64,000 nt of DNA from Cellvibrio sp. PSBB023. GTDB taxonomy: Bacteria > Pseudomonadota > Gammaproteobacteria > Pseudomonadales > Cellvibrionaceae. This document shows positions 52,513 through 62,871 of the stretch, one piece after another. The stretch spans positions 2,170,001 through 2,234,000 of the forward strand of contig NZ_CP019799.1 of the NCBI RefSeq assembly GCF_002007605.1, given 5' to 3'. Position 1 is the first letter of the stretch. Each line of letters starts with the position of its first letter. A program made the translations under genes and the position numbers. Below the pieces are notes generated by a model. That model made no database searches and was not told the DNA's origin. It worked only from the letters and a program-made list of their open reading frames with translations.

Positions 52513-54837
52513 ATGGCCTTTGCAGAATCCCCCGCCTGCTTAGCCTTTACATTTACTGCCTCAGCAGCGGCGAGCTGCAATATTGAGCGCTGCGACCCCA
52601 CTTGTGCGGATATTTTTGGTATTCAGGGTCAAGTGCCCATTACCAACACAGACTTTCCCTTTCACCGTGTAGATGCCCCCTATCACACCGAACTCTATAT
52701 TCTGCTCAATCAGCTAGGCTACGGCGAACGACGCTTTGTAGAACTGAATTTCAGCATTACCCATAACGATCAACTGCATTGGTTTTTATTGCAAGCAACG
52801 CCTGCAAATGGGAATACAACCGACAAGTTTCGTGCAAGTATTTTTGCCGTCAGCGAGCAATTTGCCCGAAAGCAACAAGTCATCAATACCGCTAATTTTT
52901 TTATGCATCTGCTGGATCAATTGCCTGACCGGTTTTACTACAAAGACCGGCAGTCGCGCTATTTGGGTGGTAATCGCGCCTGGCGAGAACAACATCAAAT
53001 CAGCGATCTGCACAGTTGGATAGGCAAAACCGATTTTGATTCCCCCAGATTTACCCGCGACCAAGCCGAACAATTATTTCGCGAAGAACAAACCATGATG
53101 GATTCCGGCATTGCCATTCGTGCACGCGAAACCATCACAGGTAAAGATGGCCAACTCTACTATGCCGATACCATTAAAACGCCGGTGTACGATGATCACA
53201 ATCACATGGTTGGCTTGGTTGGTTTAACGCGCGACATAACCCAGCAAGTCAAAACCGAACAAGCACTCGCACAAGCCAAACAACAAGCCGAACATGCAGC
53301 GCAGGCAAAAAGTGCTTTTCTGGCGATGATGAGCCATGAAATTCGCACACCCATGAACGGTGTAATTGGCTGTGCATCGCTACTGGCAGACACGCCCTTG
53401 AATGAAGAGCAGCAGCAACTGGTAAAAACGATTCAATCCTGCGGAGAAGGTTTGCTAGTTATTATTAATGACATTCTCGACTACTCCAAGATTGAAGCCG
53501 GACAAATCCAGTTGGACATTCATCCATTCGAACTGCGCGAGTTAATTGAGGATGCACTGGAACTCTGCAACAAAAGCATCATCCATAAAAACCTGGAATT
53601 AAATTATTACATTGAACCGGATGTGCCGCTCTATTTGGAAGGTGATTCCTCGCGCTTGCGTCAGGTATTGCTCAATCTACTCAGCAATGCGGTGAAATTT
53701 ACCGAGCGCGGCGAAGTGACATTGCACATTCGTCTGGAAGAAAAAAATACCGATGAAAATCGCTGCATTTTATTATTCAGCGTAAAAGATACAGGCATTG
53801 GTATTAGTGCAGAGCAACAGGCCAACTTATTCCAGGTATTTACCCAAGCCGATAATTCCATCACCCGCAAGTACGGTGGCACCGGGTTGGGCTTGGCAAT
53901 ATCCAAAAAAATTATCGAGCAAATGGGTGGTAATATTTGGATCAAAAGCCAACCGGAGCAAGGCAGTACATTTTTCTTCAATGCCCAAATGCTCTACGAC
54001 GATAAACACCCGGACGAATACGCTGCTGACAGCCAACAACTACAAGGCTTGCATGCACTGATCGTGGACGACAATGCGACCAATCGCAAAATATTGGCCG
54101 CCACCTTAATGCAATGGGGTATGCGAGCTGTAGCCTATGCCTCACCTGAAAATGCACTGGAAAATATCAAATTGGGCAATCAGTTTGATGTGGCCATACT
54201 CGACCAATGCATGCCAGGTATGCAAGGTAGCGAATTGGCGCAGGCAATTTATCGTGTGCAATCCAATAATCCATTGCCCGTTATTATCCTTAGCAGTGCA
54301 TGGGAAAAGCGCGGGGAATATCAGGAGCAGAACTGCATCTATTTACAAAAACCAACACGCAACAAAGACCTTTTGCGCAGCTTGCTGCGCACCCTGCATT
54401 TAAGCAATGAAAAAACACAGATCGGTGATACCACTAAGCCGGTAACCCTGCGAAAAACACGCATTCTCGTCGTAGAGGACAACAGCGTAAACCAAATGGT
54501 TATAGTGAAAATGCTGTCTAAATTGGGCTATATCAATATCACCGCTGTCGCTGATGGTACAGAGGCCATTAATATCTGCCGCAAAATGCCAATCGATATT
54601 ATTTTGATGGATATCCAAATGCGTATTATGGATGGCTACACCGCCACCGAAAAAATCAGGGCACAACAAAACGCCGGCGCTCAGCCCTGGATCATTGCAC
54701 TCACAGCTGGTGTACAACAAGCAGATACCGAACGCGCCTTTGCGGCTGGTATGAATGCCTTTGCAACCAAACCCATCCAACTGCAGGATCTGGATCAAGT
54801 ATTAAAGCAAGCCGAAATACACAACACACATCGTTAA
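52513..54837 (+). CDS. Hybrid sensor histidine kinase with two receiver domains
   Basis: AGGAGA lies five bases before the ATG. The 774-residue cytoplasmic kinase has an N-terminal PAS-like region, a clear PAS domain (about 130-245; [20 protein letters not shown]), HisKA with phospho-His in [18 protein letters not shown], HATPase with [13 protein letters not shown] and [10 protein letters not shown], and two receivers ([10 protein letters not shown]...[10 protein letters not shown] and [10 protein letters not shown]...[12 protein letters not shown]). No transmembrane helix is seen, so the signal is intracellular. No cognate regulator is adjacent. The divergent half of its surroundings is a chemoreceptor. 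Confidence 0.92.
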   Translation: MAFAESPACLAFTFTASAAASCNIERCDPTCADIFGIQGQVPITNTDFPFHRVDAPYHTELYILLNQLGYGERRFVELNFSITHNDQLHWFLLQATPANGNTTDKFRASIFAVSEQFARKQQVINTANFFMHLLDQLPDRFYYKDRQSRYLGGNRAWREQHQISDLHSWIGKTDFDSPRFTRDQAEQLFREEQTMMDSGIAIRARETITGKDGQLYYADTIKTPVYDDHNHMVGLVGLTRDITQQVKTEQALAQAKQQAEHAAQAKSAFLAMMSHEIRTPMNGVIGCASLLADTPLNEEQQQLVKTIQSCGEGLLVIINDILDYSKIEAGQIQLDIHPFELRELIEDALELCNKSIIHKNLELNYYIEPDVPLYLEGDSSRLRQVLLNLLSNAVKFTERGEVTLHIRLEEKNTDENRCILLFSVKDTGIGISAEQQANLFQVFTQADNSITRKYGGTGLGLAISKKIIEQMGGNIWIKSQPEQGSTFFFNAQMLYDDKHPDEYAADSQQLQGLHALIVDDNATNRKILAATLMQWGMRAVAYASPENALENIKLGNQFDVAILDQCMPGMQGSELAQAIYRVQSNNPLPVIILSSAWEKRGEYQEQNCIYLQKPTRNKDLLRSLLRTLHLSNEKTQIGDTTKPVTLRKTRILVVEDNSVNQMVIVKMLSKLGYINITAVADGTEAINICRKMPIDIILMDIQMRIMDGYTATEKIRAQQNAGAQPWIIALTAGVQQADTERAFAAGMNAFATKPIQLQDLDQVLKQAEIHNTHR

Positions 54838-54850
54838 TGATTAATCCACA

Positions 54851-56476
54851 TTACAAACGAAATGAACTGGCAATATTACGTTGCCGCTCCGCCAATTGAG
54901 ACAGGTTATCGGTAGCATCGCGCAGGTCTTTCATTCCATTCAAACTCTTATCATTTAGCGCTGTCATACCACGCAAATTCGACTCAAAAGCATGGGTCAC
55001 ATTGCGTTGTTCTTCCGCACTGCTCGCAATGTCCGCATTCATGGAGTAAATCTCTTCCACCGCCGACGAGAGGTTTCGCAACAAATCAGCAACCACTTGC
55101 ACATCAGACACGCCAGCATTTGCTTCTTCGCGACTAAAATACATTTCTTTTACGACTTCTTGTGTACTACTTTGCAATCGCTCAATCATCTGCTGAATTT
55201 CAGTGGTTGAGTTACCCGTTTTACTGGCAAGATTTCGCACTTCATCAGCAACCACAGCAAAACCGCGCCCCTGCTCTCCTGCACGTGCAGCTTCGATAGC
55301 GGCATTTAAGGCCAGTAAATTGGTTTGCTCGGCAATACTGCGAATCACATCCAATACGCGACCAATTGTATTGCTCAATTGATCCAACTGACTGACTTTT
55401 TGTGCAGCAGAATCCATTCGGCCAGCAACCTGCTCAACACGATGAATATAGGTTTTCATGTTTTCAATACTTTGTGAACTGGCATCACGCATCCGTTCAA
55501 CACGATCCAGGGTTTCACTCGAACTACGCGATACATTATCAATAGCATCACTCATCTGTGACATACCAGAATTAAGCTGCTGCCCCATATCACTTTGCCG
55601 ATTAAGATTCTCCACACCGCTACGACTAATTTGTGCACTTTGCAATGCAGCGGAAGATAACAATTCCGAAGACTCCTGCAACTGCTCAACTATCTCGCGA
55701 AAGCGCAAAAACATTGCATTGAGTGTGTTTGATAACTTCTCAAATTCATCATTGCTATGTGCGCTGAGGCTCACCGCCAAATTCCCATTTGCTGCTTCGC
55801 GCACACTACAAAGAATAACACCTATGCGCTGACGGACCTCCCGAATAACACCTAAAGTAAGAAAGCCAACAACCAATAGAATAATCACAACCGTTGCAAG
55901 AAAATAAGCATAATAGCGCTGTAACTTTTCTTTTGATTCCTTTTCCAGTTGCACTTTGTGATCAGCAGCAAAGCCAATTAACTCCTCAACCGCTGAACGG
56001 TTCTGTTGATAAAAACTATCAAGTTTTTGTTGCGAAGCATCCATCGCCACATCATCGGCCTTTGCTAAGGCAGGCATAAAGTGCTGTTGCACTTCATCAT
56101 AAAAAGCACGAGCAGGAATTGCCATTTTATTGATAATTAATTCTCGTAATTGCTCTGGGATGTTCTCGCTCGACCAGCGCTTTTGACCTGCTTCAAACTC
56201 TTCCCGCGTTTGCTTAAACCGAGCAATAAGTGCATCTCGCTCTGCGGGGACTGAGGTACGCATCTGCCGGATAAGTAGTGCAGCCTCAACAATATATTGC
56301 GGCGGCGGTAGCACATCAGCGACCAAATCATTACTCCGTATCACGTCGGCATAAAGCTTACTGCCAATTGTCACACTACCAGCAGACACAAATGACTGGT
56401 AGGCAAGCAGCATTAACCCGGTTACAACGGCAACCAGAAGCCCATACAACAGTTTTCCTAACGCTATATTTGACAT
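54851..56476 (-). CDS. Chemoreceptor with helical periplasmic sensor
   Basis: Encodes 541 residues: a transmembrane helix (about 8-28), an all-helical periplasmic domain (about 30-185), a second helix (about 190-212), HAMP and a signalling domain with the tip [20 protein letters not shown]. The ligand is unknown. It ends 13 bases from the hybrid kinase stop, facing it. A GGAG lies about 13 bases before the ATG, rather far. Confidence 0.9.
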   Translation of the reverse strand: MSNIALGKLLYGLLVAVVTGLMLLAYQSFVSAGSVTIGSKLYADVIRSNDLVADVLPPPQYIVEAALLIRQMRTSVPAERDALIARFKQTREEFEAGQKRWSSENIPEQLRELIINKMAIPARAFYDEVQQHFMPALAKADDVAMDASQQKLDSFYQQNRSAVEELIGFAADHKVQLEKESKEKLQRYYAYFLATVVIILLVVGFLTLGVIREVRQRIGVILCSVREAANGNLAVSLSAHSNDEFEKLSNTLNAMFLRFREIVEQLQESSELLSSAALQSAQISRSGVENLNRQSDMGQQLNSGMSQMSDAIDNVSRSSSETLDRVERMRDASSQSIENMKTYIHRVEQVAGRMDSAAQKVSQLDQLSNTIGRVLDVIRSIAEQTNLLALNAAIEAARAGEQGRGFAVVADEVRNLASKTGNSTTEIQQMIERLQSSTQEVVKEMYFSREEANAGVSDVQVVADLLRNLSSAVEEIYSMNADIASSAEEQRNVTHAFESNLRGMTALNDKSLNGMKDLRDATDNLSQLAERQRNIASSFRL

Positions 56477-56641
56477 CGCCGACTTATATCTCCTAATAAT
56501 CCTTACAAACTGATCTATTAAGGCTAGTCAACTTAGCCCCTACGTCAATCGACAATAGAATATATCTATACGCATATTGGGACGCTCGCAAACATAGTGA
56601 TTCTGGTAAACTAAAACTTTGTTTTATATCAGGATTTCTCC

Positions 56642-57538
56642 ATGCCGCTCCCCCCAAAAGTCCGCATTGTTGAAGTTGGCCCACGCGATGGCTTGCAAAA
56701 TGAAAAAATCGCCATCCCAACTGGCATTAAAATACAATTGATAGAAAATCTCGTTGATGCAGGCCTGATCTATATTGAAGCAGGCAGTTTTGTGAACCCC
56801 AAATGGGTGCCACAAATGGCCGATAGCGACGAGGTATTCACTGGCATTTCCCGCAAACCCGGCGTGACTTACGCAGCGCTCACGCCCAACCTGCAAGGTT
56901 ATGAACGCGCGATTGCCGTTAACGCTAATGAAGTCGCCATATTTGCAGCAGCATCCGAAGCCTTCAGTCAAAAAAATATTAATTGCTCCATCAGTGAAAG
57001 CATCCAGCGCTTTCAAACCTTGATTGATGCAGCAAAAACGCAACAGATTCCTGTTCGCGGTTATATCTCCTGCGTTGCAGGCTGCCCCTATTCAGGTGCG
57101 GTTGATGTGCACACCGTTGCGAGTATCGCAAAAGAATTATTGGCCATGGGCTGCTACGAAATTTCCCTGGGCGATACCATCGGCGTGGGCACTGCCGGGC
57201 AAATAAAAAATCTGATTGAAACACTCGCGCGCGATATTCCCATCGAAAAAATTGCTGCGCATATGCACGACACCTACGGGCAGGCACTTGCGAATATTTA
57301 TGCCGCGCTGGAGATGGGCGTAAGCGTGATTGATTCGTCTGTCGCCGGTTTAGGCGGCTGCCCTTATGCAGCGGGCGCGACCGGTAATGTCGCTACGGAA
57401 GATGTAGTGTATTTACTCAATGGATTGGGCATTGAACACGGCGTGAACTTGGAAAAATTAATTCACGCAGGCAACACCATCAGCATCGCATTAAATAAAT
57501 CGAGCAACTCAAGAGTTGCGAAGGCAATGAGTAAATAA
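56642..57538 (+). CDS. mvaB: Hydroxymethylglutaryl-CoA lyase
   Basis: The 298-residue TIM-barrel lyase has [13 protein letters not shown] at the N-terminus, the metal His pair in [10 protein letters not shown] and the catalytic-Cys loop [15 protein letters not shown]. It splits HMG-CoA into acetoacetate and acetyl-CoA in leucine breakdown. The other leucine-pathway genes are not adjacent. AGGA lies seven bases upstream. Its stop overlaps the next ATG by one base. Confidence 0.95.
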   Translation: MPLPPKVRIVEVGPRDGLQNEKIAIPTGIKIQLIENLVDAGLIYIEAGSFVNPKWVPQMADSDEVFTGISRKPGVTYAALTPNLQGYERAIAVNANEVAIFAAASEAFSQKNINCSISESIQRFQTLIDAAKTQQIPVRGYISCVAGCPYSGAVDVHTVASIAKELLAMGCYEISLGDTIGVGTAGQIKNLIETLARDIPIEKIAAHMHDTYGQALANIYAALEMGVSVIDSSVAGLGGCPYAAGATGNVATEDVVYLLNGLGIEHGVNLEKLIHAGNTISIALNKSSNSRVAKAMSK

Positions 57539-57843
57539 TGATGACCAACGAAATCGAACAACAAATCAACCTGGAAACCGCACAAATTCACTGGCATGAA
57601 CTACAACGTTTTTTCGCCAGCGGCAACGCCATCTCCGTAGATCCAACATTGGATTTAACCCATGTTGCTGCACAAATCGTTGCGGATAACGCCGCACAAA
57701 TAAAACTCTGGATGGATGCAGGTTTGGTTGATGCAGTAAAAGATACCCAAGCGCAATTGTGGTACGAGCAAAATGCGTTAGTGTGGGCAGTGGTGATAAA
57801 ACCTTGGGTGTTGGTGCAGCCGATAATTAAACAAACATATTAA
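57538..57843 (+). CDS. DUF2288 family protein
   Basis: The 101-residue protein matches the DUF2288 pattern: LETAQIHWHELQRFFASGNAI, LDLTHVAAQIVADNA, and the ending VWAVVIKPWVLVQP. It is cytoplasmic with no known function. The start overlaps the mvaB stop (TAATG), so it is translated from the same mRNA. An ATG one codon later is an alternative start. Confidence 0.85.
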   Translation: MMTNEIEQQINLETAQIHWHELQRFFASGNAISVDPTLDLTHVAAQIVADNAAQIKLWMDAGLVDAVKDTQAQLWYEQNALVWAVVIKPWVLVQPIIKQTY

Positions 57844-57845
57844 CT

Positions 57846-58292
57846 ATGTGCAGCATCCGCCGAGCCACCAAAGACGACGCCGAAGCTATTGCCAATTTGT
57901 ACCGCGAGCTAAATACGCTTTCGCCTGTTTCAGTATTGCCGGAAAGAATTGACGCAGTAGCAAAAAGCAGCAACACCTACTTGCTAGTATGCGATGATAC
58001 GGGTGAAATTATCGCTACCGCACTCGTGTGTTTGTGTCAGGATGTCATGTTCGAAAACCAGCCTTTTGGGCTCGTTGAAAATGTCGTGGTTAGAGCCGAC
58101 TGTAAACGCGCAGGTATCGGCAAAAACATGATGGATTACATAGAGGCATTTTGTTTGGAGCAGGATTGCTCCAAGATCGTGCTACAGACCAGCAGCGGAA
58201 ACCGGAATGCACGGGATTTTTATACGGCGATGGGTTACGACCCGGATGCTAAAATCGGCTTTATTAAATATCGTCGCTATTTCTCACGATAA
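57846..58292 (+). CDS. GNAT-family N-acetyltransferase
   Basis: The 148-residue single GNAT domain has an N-terminal IRRATKDDAEAIANLYRELN, the acetyl-CoA loop VVVRADCKRAGIGKNMMDYIE and the C-terminal RNARDFYTAMGYDP. The substrate is unknown. It begins three bases after the DUF2288 gene, making a probable mvaB-DUF2288-GNAT operon. Confidence 0.88.
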   Translation: MCSIRRATKDDAEAIANLYRELNTLSPVSVLPERIDAVAKSSNTYLLVCDDTGEIIATALVCLCQDVMFENQPFGLVENVVVRADCKRAGIGKNMMDYIEAFCLEQDCSKIVLQTSSGNRNARDFYTAMGYDPDAKIGFIKYRRYFSR

Positions 58293-58324
58293 ATGTCATT
58301 TTTTATCATCAAGGACAACACAGT

Positions 58325-58738
58325 ATGAACCTTACCAGCTCCGGCGTCGCACTGCGCTTTCTATTTGCACTCTTGCTTGTACTACTCAGCTACAACCCAA
58401 GTGGCTACTCGTATTTTCACTGGGTATACAACTCACTGAGCGATATCACACCTTATATTGTTATCGCTGGTTTAATTTTGCTAATTGGTTGGGGCGTTTA
58501 CATCAAAGCCACCCTCAATTCACTCGGTATTGTCGGCATTCTGGTATTGGCAGCCTTATTTGCCAGTTTAATCTGGTTGTTTATCTACTGGGGCTTTTTG
58601 AGCGTAACCGATATTTCCGCCATGGCATGGGTAATTGAAGTACTACTCGCCGCCCTACTCGCTGTAGGTATGTGCTGGTCGCACTTCACTCGCCGCATGA
58701 GCGGGCAAGTGGATGTGGATGAGATTGAAGATAAGTAA
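58325..58738 (+). CDS. DUF6524-like membrane protein
   Basis: The 137-residue protein has four predicted transmembrane helices (about 8-26, 41-60, 64-86, 97-117) and a short acidic cytoplasmic tail. The N-terminal ALRFLFALLLVLLSYNPSGYSYFHW is typical of this uncharacterised family. AAGGA lies upstream of the ATG. The function is unknown. Confidence 0.75.
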   Translation: MNLTSSGVALRFLFALLLVLLSYNPSGYSYFHWVYNSLSDITPYIVIAGLILLIGWGVYIKATLNSLGIVGILVLAALFASLIWLFIYWGFLSVTDISAMAWVIEVLLAALLAVGMCWSHFTRRMSGQVDVDEIEDK

Positions 58739-58792
58739 TTATTACGCCACGATGAACTGTCAAAGCAGTTCATCATATGGAATAACTTCACT

Positions 58793-59872
58793 ATGGATAC
58801 ATTGATTGCTCCGGTAACACTCGCCCCCGTCAACATAATTCACATCGTTTACTTGGCTATCGCATTATTCGGACTCGTCGTCATAGGCGATAAAGCACGT
58901 ATTAGCAGTTTGCGGATCATATTGCTACTTGTTGTATTGTTACTGGCATTTAATCTGCTTGAAGAAAACGGTATTTTCCTTGCCACATCTTTAATTACGC
59001 CTATTTTTACATTAGGTTTCGGTCCGGCGTTTTACTGGTTTTGCCGCCAGCTGGTTTACGGTGATTCTCCCAGCAGTAAAAAAATACTGCTGCATTTATC
59101 ACCGATGTTGCTCGCACTCGCTTTCACTCAATGGCCGCAAGCAGTTATCGCAATAGGCAGCCTGAGTCAAATTATTTACCTATCGCTCGCCCTGCGCTTA
59201 ATTGGCCGCTACCACAAAGTCACAGTACAAACCTGCTCCAATCCAGAAGATGTTTCCATTCACTGGATGACATGGATACTCGTCTTACTTTTATTGCTAA
59301 TGCTGCAAGATTTAGTTCGGCTTAACTTGCAACCCTTAGCATCTATTGAATGGTTAAAACGTTGGTATTTTTTAAACACCTGCGTTTATGCAACACTCAC
59401 CAGCTACTTGATTGTGATGGCTATACGACAGCCGGAGCTGTTTGAGAGGTTTGGTCAGCTTGAATTTCTCGCTGAGAAGACAGAAGAGGCTGTATCACTT
59501 GACGATCAAAATGCAATTTCACTCTTTCAGAAAGTAGACAGTACTATTCGCAAGCATGAGCTATTCAAACAACCCAGATTCAGCCTGCGTGATCTGGCAA
59601 CTGAAACAGGTATCCAGGAAAAAACCTTATCATGGATAATCAATCACGGAGCGAAGAGGAACTTCTCTGAATATATCAACCAATTACGAATTGATGCAGC
59701 CTGCACACAACTCATTGAAACTCCGCCCAAGACAGTATTGGAGATCGCCTTCGCCGTTGGTTTCAACTCCAAATCAACCTTTAATGCTGTGTTCAAAAAG
59801 CAAACAGGGTTGACGCCTAGCCAATTTTGTAAAACATCAGGGTTCATTACCGATATAAACTGCGAAAAATGA
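58793..59872 (+). CDS. AraC-family regulator with membrane-embedded N-terminus
   Basis: The 359-residue protein has about seven hydrophobic helices in its first 215 residues and a C-terminal AraC-type double helix-turn-helix (about 255-355; FSLRDLATETGIQEKTLSWIIN, then VLEIAFAVGFNSKSTFNAVFKK). Such regulators sense a signal in or across the membrane. An imperfect 22-base palindrome lies right after its stop and before the S41 peptidase gene, a plausible target site. Confidence 0.88.
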   Translation: MDTLIAPVTLAPVNIIHIVYLAIALFGLVVIGDKARISSLRIILLLVVLLLAFNLLEENGIFLATSLITPIFTLGFGPAFYWFCRQLVYGDSPSSKKILLHLSPMLLALAFTQWPQAVIAIGSLSQIIYLSLALRLIGRYHKVTVQTCSNPEDVSIHWMTWILVLLLLLMLQDLVRLNLQPLASIEWLKRWYFLNTCVYATLTSYLIVMAIRQPELFERFGQLEFLAEKTEEAVSLDDQNAISLFQKVDSTIRKHELFKQPRFSLRDLATETGIQEKTLSWIINHGAKRNFSEYINQLRIDAACTQLIETPPKTVLEIAFAVGFNSKSTFNAVFKKQTGLTPSQFCKTSGFITDINCEK

Positions 59873-59873
59873 A

Positions 59874-59895
59874 GTCCGAAATCATGATTCCGGAC
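59874..59895. promoter_or_regulatory. Imperfect palindrome upstream of the S41 protease gene
   Basis: GTCCGAAATCA-TGATTCCGGAC is a 22-base inverted repeat with one mismatched pair. It could be an operator or a small hairpin. It lies 58 bases before the next start codon. Confidence 0.4.
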
Positions 59896-59952
59896 GACAC
59901 CCACTATCTCACACCTAAATATTGCAGCTCTACCGAACACTAGGAGCATGCA

Positions 59953-61257
59953 ATGAACCATATTCACACCATATTGATTATTCTTTGCTGTGTAATTACC
60001 AGCACAGCCTCATCATCGAGCAATACCGATTATCTCGCTAGCGCTAATGATCTACTGAGTACCAAAAAAATAGAACAATGGCGCAACGATATTGATTTTA
60101 TGCAGCAGCAACTAGAACAGCATCATATTCACCTGCACCACACAATCAAGGCTGATGCTTTTAATAAAGAAATAATGAAAATTAAGCAGCAATTACCGTT
60201 GTTAACGGAAACCAACCTGATCATTGCGTTAATGCGTTTAGTAAAACAAGTTGGCGACGGTCACACACAATTTGCGTATTGGGGCGGCAAGCATCATCGA
60301 TTTCCACTAGTGTTTAGAATATTTGACAACGAATTACGGCTAATTGGTATTGCCGAAAAACACCAACACTTACTGGGCGCCACACTTGTTGCGATTGATG
60401 ATATTCCTATCGAAAAAGCACGTGAGCTTATTATTCCAATCCTTCAAGGTGTCGAAAATATTCATTCAGAAAAGCAACGCCTCAGTGAAACCATTACAGT
60501 GGCAGAAGTCCTTCATGGGCTAAAAATCACCAAAACACTGCAGCAAGCCAACTTCACGTTAAAACTGCCCACAGGAGAAGAACATCAACTCAGCTTGAAA
60601 AGTTTATCTGTGCAGCAGTTCCAACAGCAAACAATGGCATCGCTTACCCCATCTGGCCCAGAGCATTTTATTCAACACAAACTATCAACTGAGGGCATAG
60701 ACCTTCACTTCAGTAAAAATGGTCAAATTGCCTATCTGGATTTTCGTCGCTACCCAACATTTTCGAAGATGGAAAGCTTTGCAAAAGATCTTATTGACCT
60801 ATTGCGCAAACAGGAAACACGTGAGGTGATCATTGATTTACGAAACAATGGTGGCGGTGACTTTTTTGTTGGACTTCATCTCGCATGGGCATTGATTCTG
60901 GTCGACAACTTGAATTGGCGTGATGGTATGTATGTATTAATTGACCGAAAGACGTTCTCTGCCGCCATGAGCAATGCAGCACAATACAGACAATTACTGA
61001 ATGCGAGATTAGTAGGTGAACCGACGGGAGCAAATCCTGTCGGCTACCAAGATGCGGGCACATTCTCACTGCCACACTCTAATTGGACAGTGTTGTATTC
61101 AAAACGCCTTTACCGGTTTCAGGATTCAGTAAGCGCAGGTGTTGAACCCGATATAAAAATCGAGCTTGATTGGAACGCCTACCGAGCAGGTAAAGACAAT
61201 CAACTTGACTGGGTTTTAAATGATATTAGAGCTCGGCATCAAATTAATTCGCACTAG
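59953..61257 (+). CDS. S41-family (C-terminal processing-like) periplasmic peptidase
   Basis: GGAG lies six bases before the ATG. The 434-residue protein has a signal peptide (about 1-20), a helical cap, a degenerate PDZ-like middle (LLGATLVAIDDIPIEKA) and an S41 catalytic domain with VIIDLRNNGGGDFF and the Ser region IDRKTFSAAMSNAAQY. This matches the tail-specific protease superfamily, in which Ser and Lys form the active site; I could not place the Lys with certainty. Substrate unknown. The 3' end overlaps the convergent esterase by 14 bases. Confidence 0.8.
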   Translation: MNHIHTILIILCCVITSTASSSSNTDYLASANDLLSTKKIEQWRNDIDFMQQQLEQHHIHLHHTIKADAFNKEIMKIKQQLPLLTETNLIIALMRLVKQVGDGHTQFAYWGGKHHRFPLVFRIFDNELRLIGIAEKHQHLLGATLVAIDDIPIEKARELIIPILQGVENIHSEKQRLSETITVAEVLHGLKITKTLQQANFTLKLPTGEEHQLSLKSLSVQQFQQQTMASLTPSGPEHFIQHKLSTEGIDLHFSKNGQIAYLDFRRYPTFSKMESFAKDLIDLLRKQETREVIIDLRNNGGGDFFVGLHLAWALILVDNLNWRDGMYVLIDRKTFSAAMSNAAQYRQLLNARLVGEPTGANPVGYQDAGTFSLPHSNWTVLYSKRLYRFQDSVSAGVEPDIKIELDWNAYRAGKDNQLDWVLNDIRARHQINSH

Positions 61258-62119
61258 TCATATCCCGCTCCAGTCCACTTGGCCCGGCGGGCTTTTTGGT
61301 TTTCCATACCCAGATCAGCCCGCGTGCATAGCCATCGCCTTTTACGCCGGTATGATCAAGCCCGTCCATGGTGTAGTTCAACAACGCCAGCCCTTGGTAT
61401 TTGCGTGCAGCAAGTTGCTTTTGGAAGTGGATGATGGGGTCGCGAAAGGCGGGGTATTCGCTTGTGCCATAGGAAACGAACATACGCCCGTTTAAGGTTT
61501 TATGCTGTTTGGCGTAGTTATTATCCAGTGCGAAAAGCGCTTGGTTATCCCACTCCACGGCGGGACTCAGGGCGATGAACCCTGAGAAAAAATCAGGGGC
61601 TTGGTAGGCGGCGGTGATTGTGAATAGCCCGCCCAAAGAATTGCCCGCAATCACGCGATCCGTTTTTTCACCGCGATATTGGCGTTCGATCAGCGGGGCA
61701 ACTTCGGTTTTAATAAATTCCAAAAATGCATTGGCTTTACCCGATTTTTCATCCATCGCAGTAAAGGTGTAATCCAGACGCCGCTCTTTGCTGTAATTCG
61801 CCGAGTCAGGGTACGACAGGCCCACCATAATAAATTCAGGCACTTGATTGTCGTAAATCAGGTTGCCATAGGTAGAGACAACCAGCGGCGTATCCCAATA
61901 GGCATCGAGGTAATACAGCACCGGGTATTTTTTATCGGGATGTGTTTTATAGCTGGACGGATACACCAGAACCAACTCGTGATCGCGCCCGGTATTTTTT
62001 GAATGGATGGAAATAATTTCGGTGTTGTGCAACACAAACTGTTTTGGTGTTTGCTGCGCTATGGCCAGCGGTACCAAGCCACACAACAGCAACACTGCCA
62101 GCACATATTGTTTATACAT
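61244..62119 (-). CDS. Exported esterase D-like alpha/beta hydrolase
   Basis: The 291-residue protein has a signal peptide (about 1-21, ending AIAQ). The sequence LVYPSSYKTHPDKKYPVLYYLDAYW and the nucleophile elbow VIAGNSLGGLFT place it in the esterase D/IroE-like family. A likely catalytic His lies in MDGLDHTGV. Members hydrolyse siderophore esters, feruloyl esters or thioesters; no siderophore genes are nearby. AGGTG lies upstream of the ATG. Confidence 0.82.
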   Translation of the reverse strand: MYKQYVLAVLLLCGLVPLAIAQQTPKQFVLHNTEIISIHSKNTGRDHELVLVYPSSYKTHPDKKYPVLYYLDAYWDTPLVVSTYGNLIYDNQVPEFIMVGLSYPDSANYSKERRLDYTFTAMDEKSGKANAFLEFIKTEVAPLIERQYRGEKTDRVIAGNSLGGLFTITAAYQAPDFFSGFIALSPAVEWDNQALFALDNNYAKQHKTLNGRMFVSYGTSEYPAFRDPIIHFQKQLAARKYQGLALLNYTMDGLDHTGVKGDGYARGLIWVWKTKKPAGPSGLERDMTSAN

Positions 62120-62152
62120 AGTTCACCTATCCATTCAGTTTGTTGTGCTCAA

Positions 62153-62740
62153 TTAACGTTTGTTGTGCAGTTCCCAGGTTTCCATCTTTTTCTTTTCACT
62201 TTTACGCAACAATACATAAGTCGCACCAACCCAGCCGTGGCGTTTTTGTGCCGAGTGAAATGCCATGACTTCATCTAACTGCGGCAGCCAATGGGCAATA
62301 CAACTTTTTAATTGTGCCGGCTGCTCACGCCCCTCACCTTTACCATGGGTAATTAAAGCGCAGCGAATATCGTTACTCATGCAATCTTTCACAAACTGAA
62401 ATACCGCAGTGCGCGCTTGCTCAACCGTCATGTGATGCAAATCCAGTCGCGCATCGATTTGGTACTTACCCATACGCAAGCTGCGATAGACACCGTGTTG
62501 CACACCGTCGCGCTTGAACTCAATCACAGCGAGCGGATCAAGCGGTTCAATATATTCGCCAGAAAGAAAGTTTTTATCTTTGGCGAGTTCAGCCGTCGCG
62601 GCTTTGCGACGGGTTTCAATACTGGTTTTATCTGTATGCGGCGACGCAAGTACAACTTTTTCTTCAACCTTGATGGGTTTTACATCTTTCATTTGGGAGA
62701 GAAAGAAATCGGTATCGTTGCCTGAATTGTGGGTAGACAT
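62153..62740 (-). CDS. Smr-domain nuclease-like protein (SmrA/YdaL type)
   Basis: Of 195 residues, the first ~75 are charged and extended. The C-terminal half is a stand-alone Smr domain with RLDLHHMTVEQARTAVFQF and ALITHGKGEGREQPAQLKS, the LDLH and HGKG motifs of the MutS2-related family. Smr proteins cut nucleic acids and some act on stalled or colliding ribosomes. The cellular role here is unknown. Confidence 0.87.
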   Translation of the reverse strand: MSTHNSGNDTDFFLSQMKDVKPIKVEEKVVLASPHTDKTSIETRRKAATAELAKDKNFLSGEYIEPLDPLAVIEFKRDGVQHGVYRSLRMGKYQIDARLDLHHMTVEQARTAVFQFVKDCMSNDIRCALITHGKGEGREQPAQLKSCIAHWLPQLDEVMAFHSAQKRHGWVGATYVLLRKSEKKKMETWELHNKR

Positions 62741-62778
62741 AAGCAGAGATCTGAACAGCCATTGAGGATATGGAATTG

Positions 62779-62819
62779 TAAAACAAAAGGCCGCCCTTGT
62801 GAGGCGACCTTTTGTTTTA
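62779..62819 (-). terminator. Terminator of acs
   Basis: A 17-bp stem with one mismatch (62779-62795 with 62803-62819; TAAAACAAAAGG...CCTTTTGTTTTA) has A/T-rich outer arms and can work on either strand. It lies just after the acs stop on the minus strand. Confidence 0.75.
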
Positions 62820-62871
62820 CGTATTACGCTGAGCGCGCGATTATGTACACACCCACTTATTTACCGCACCG

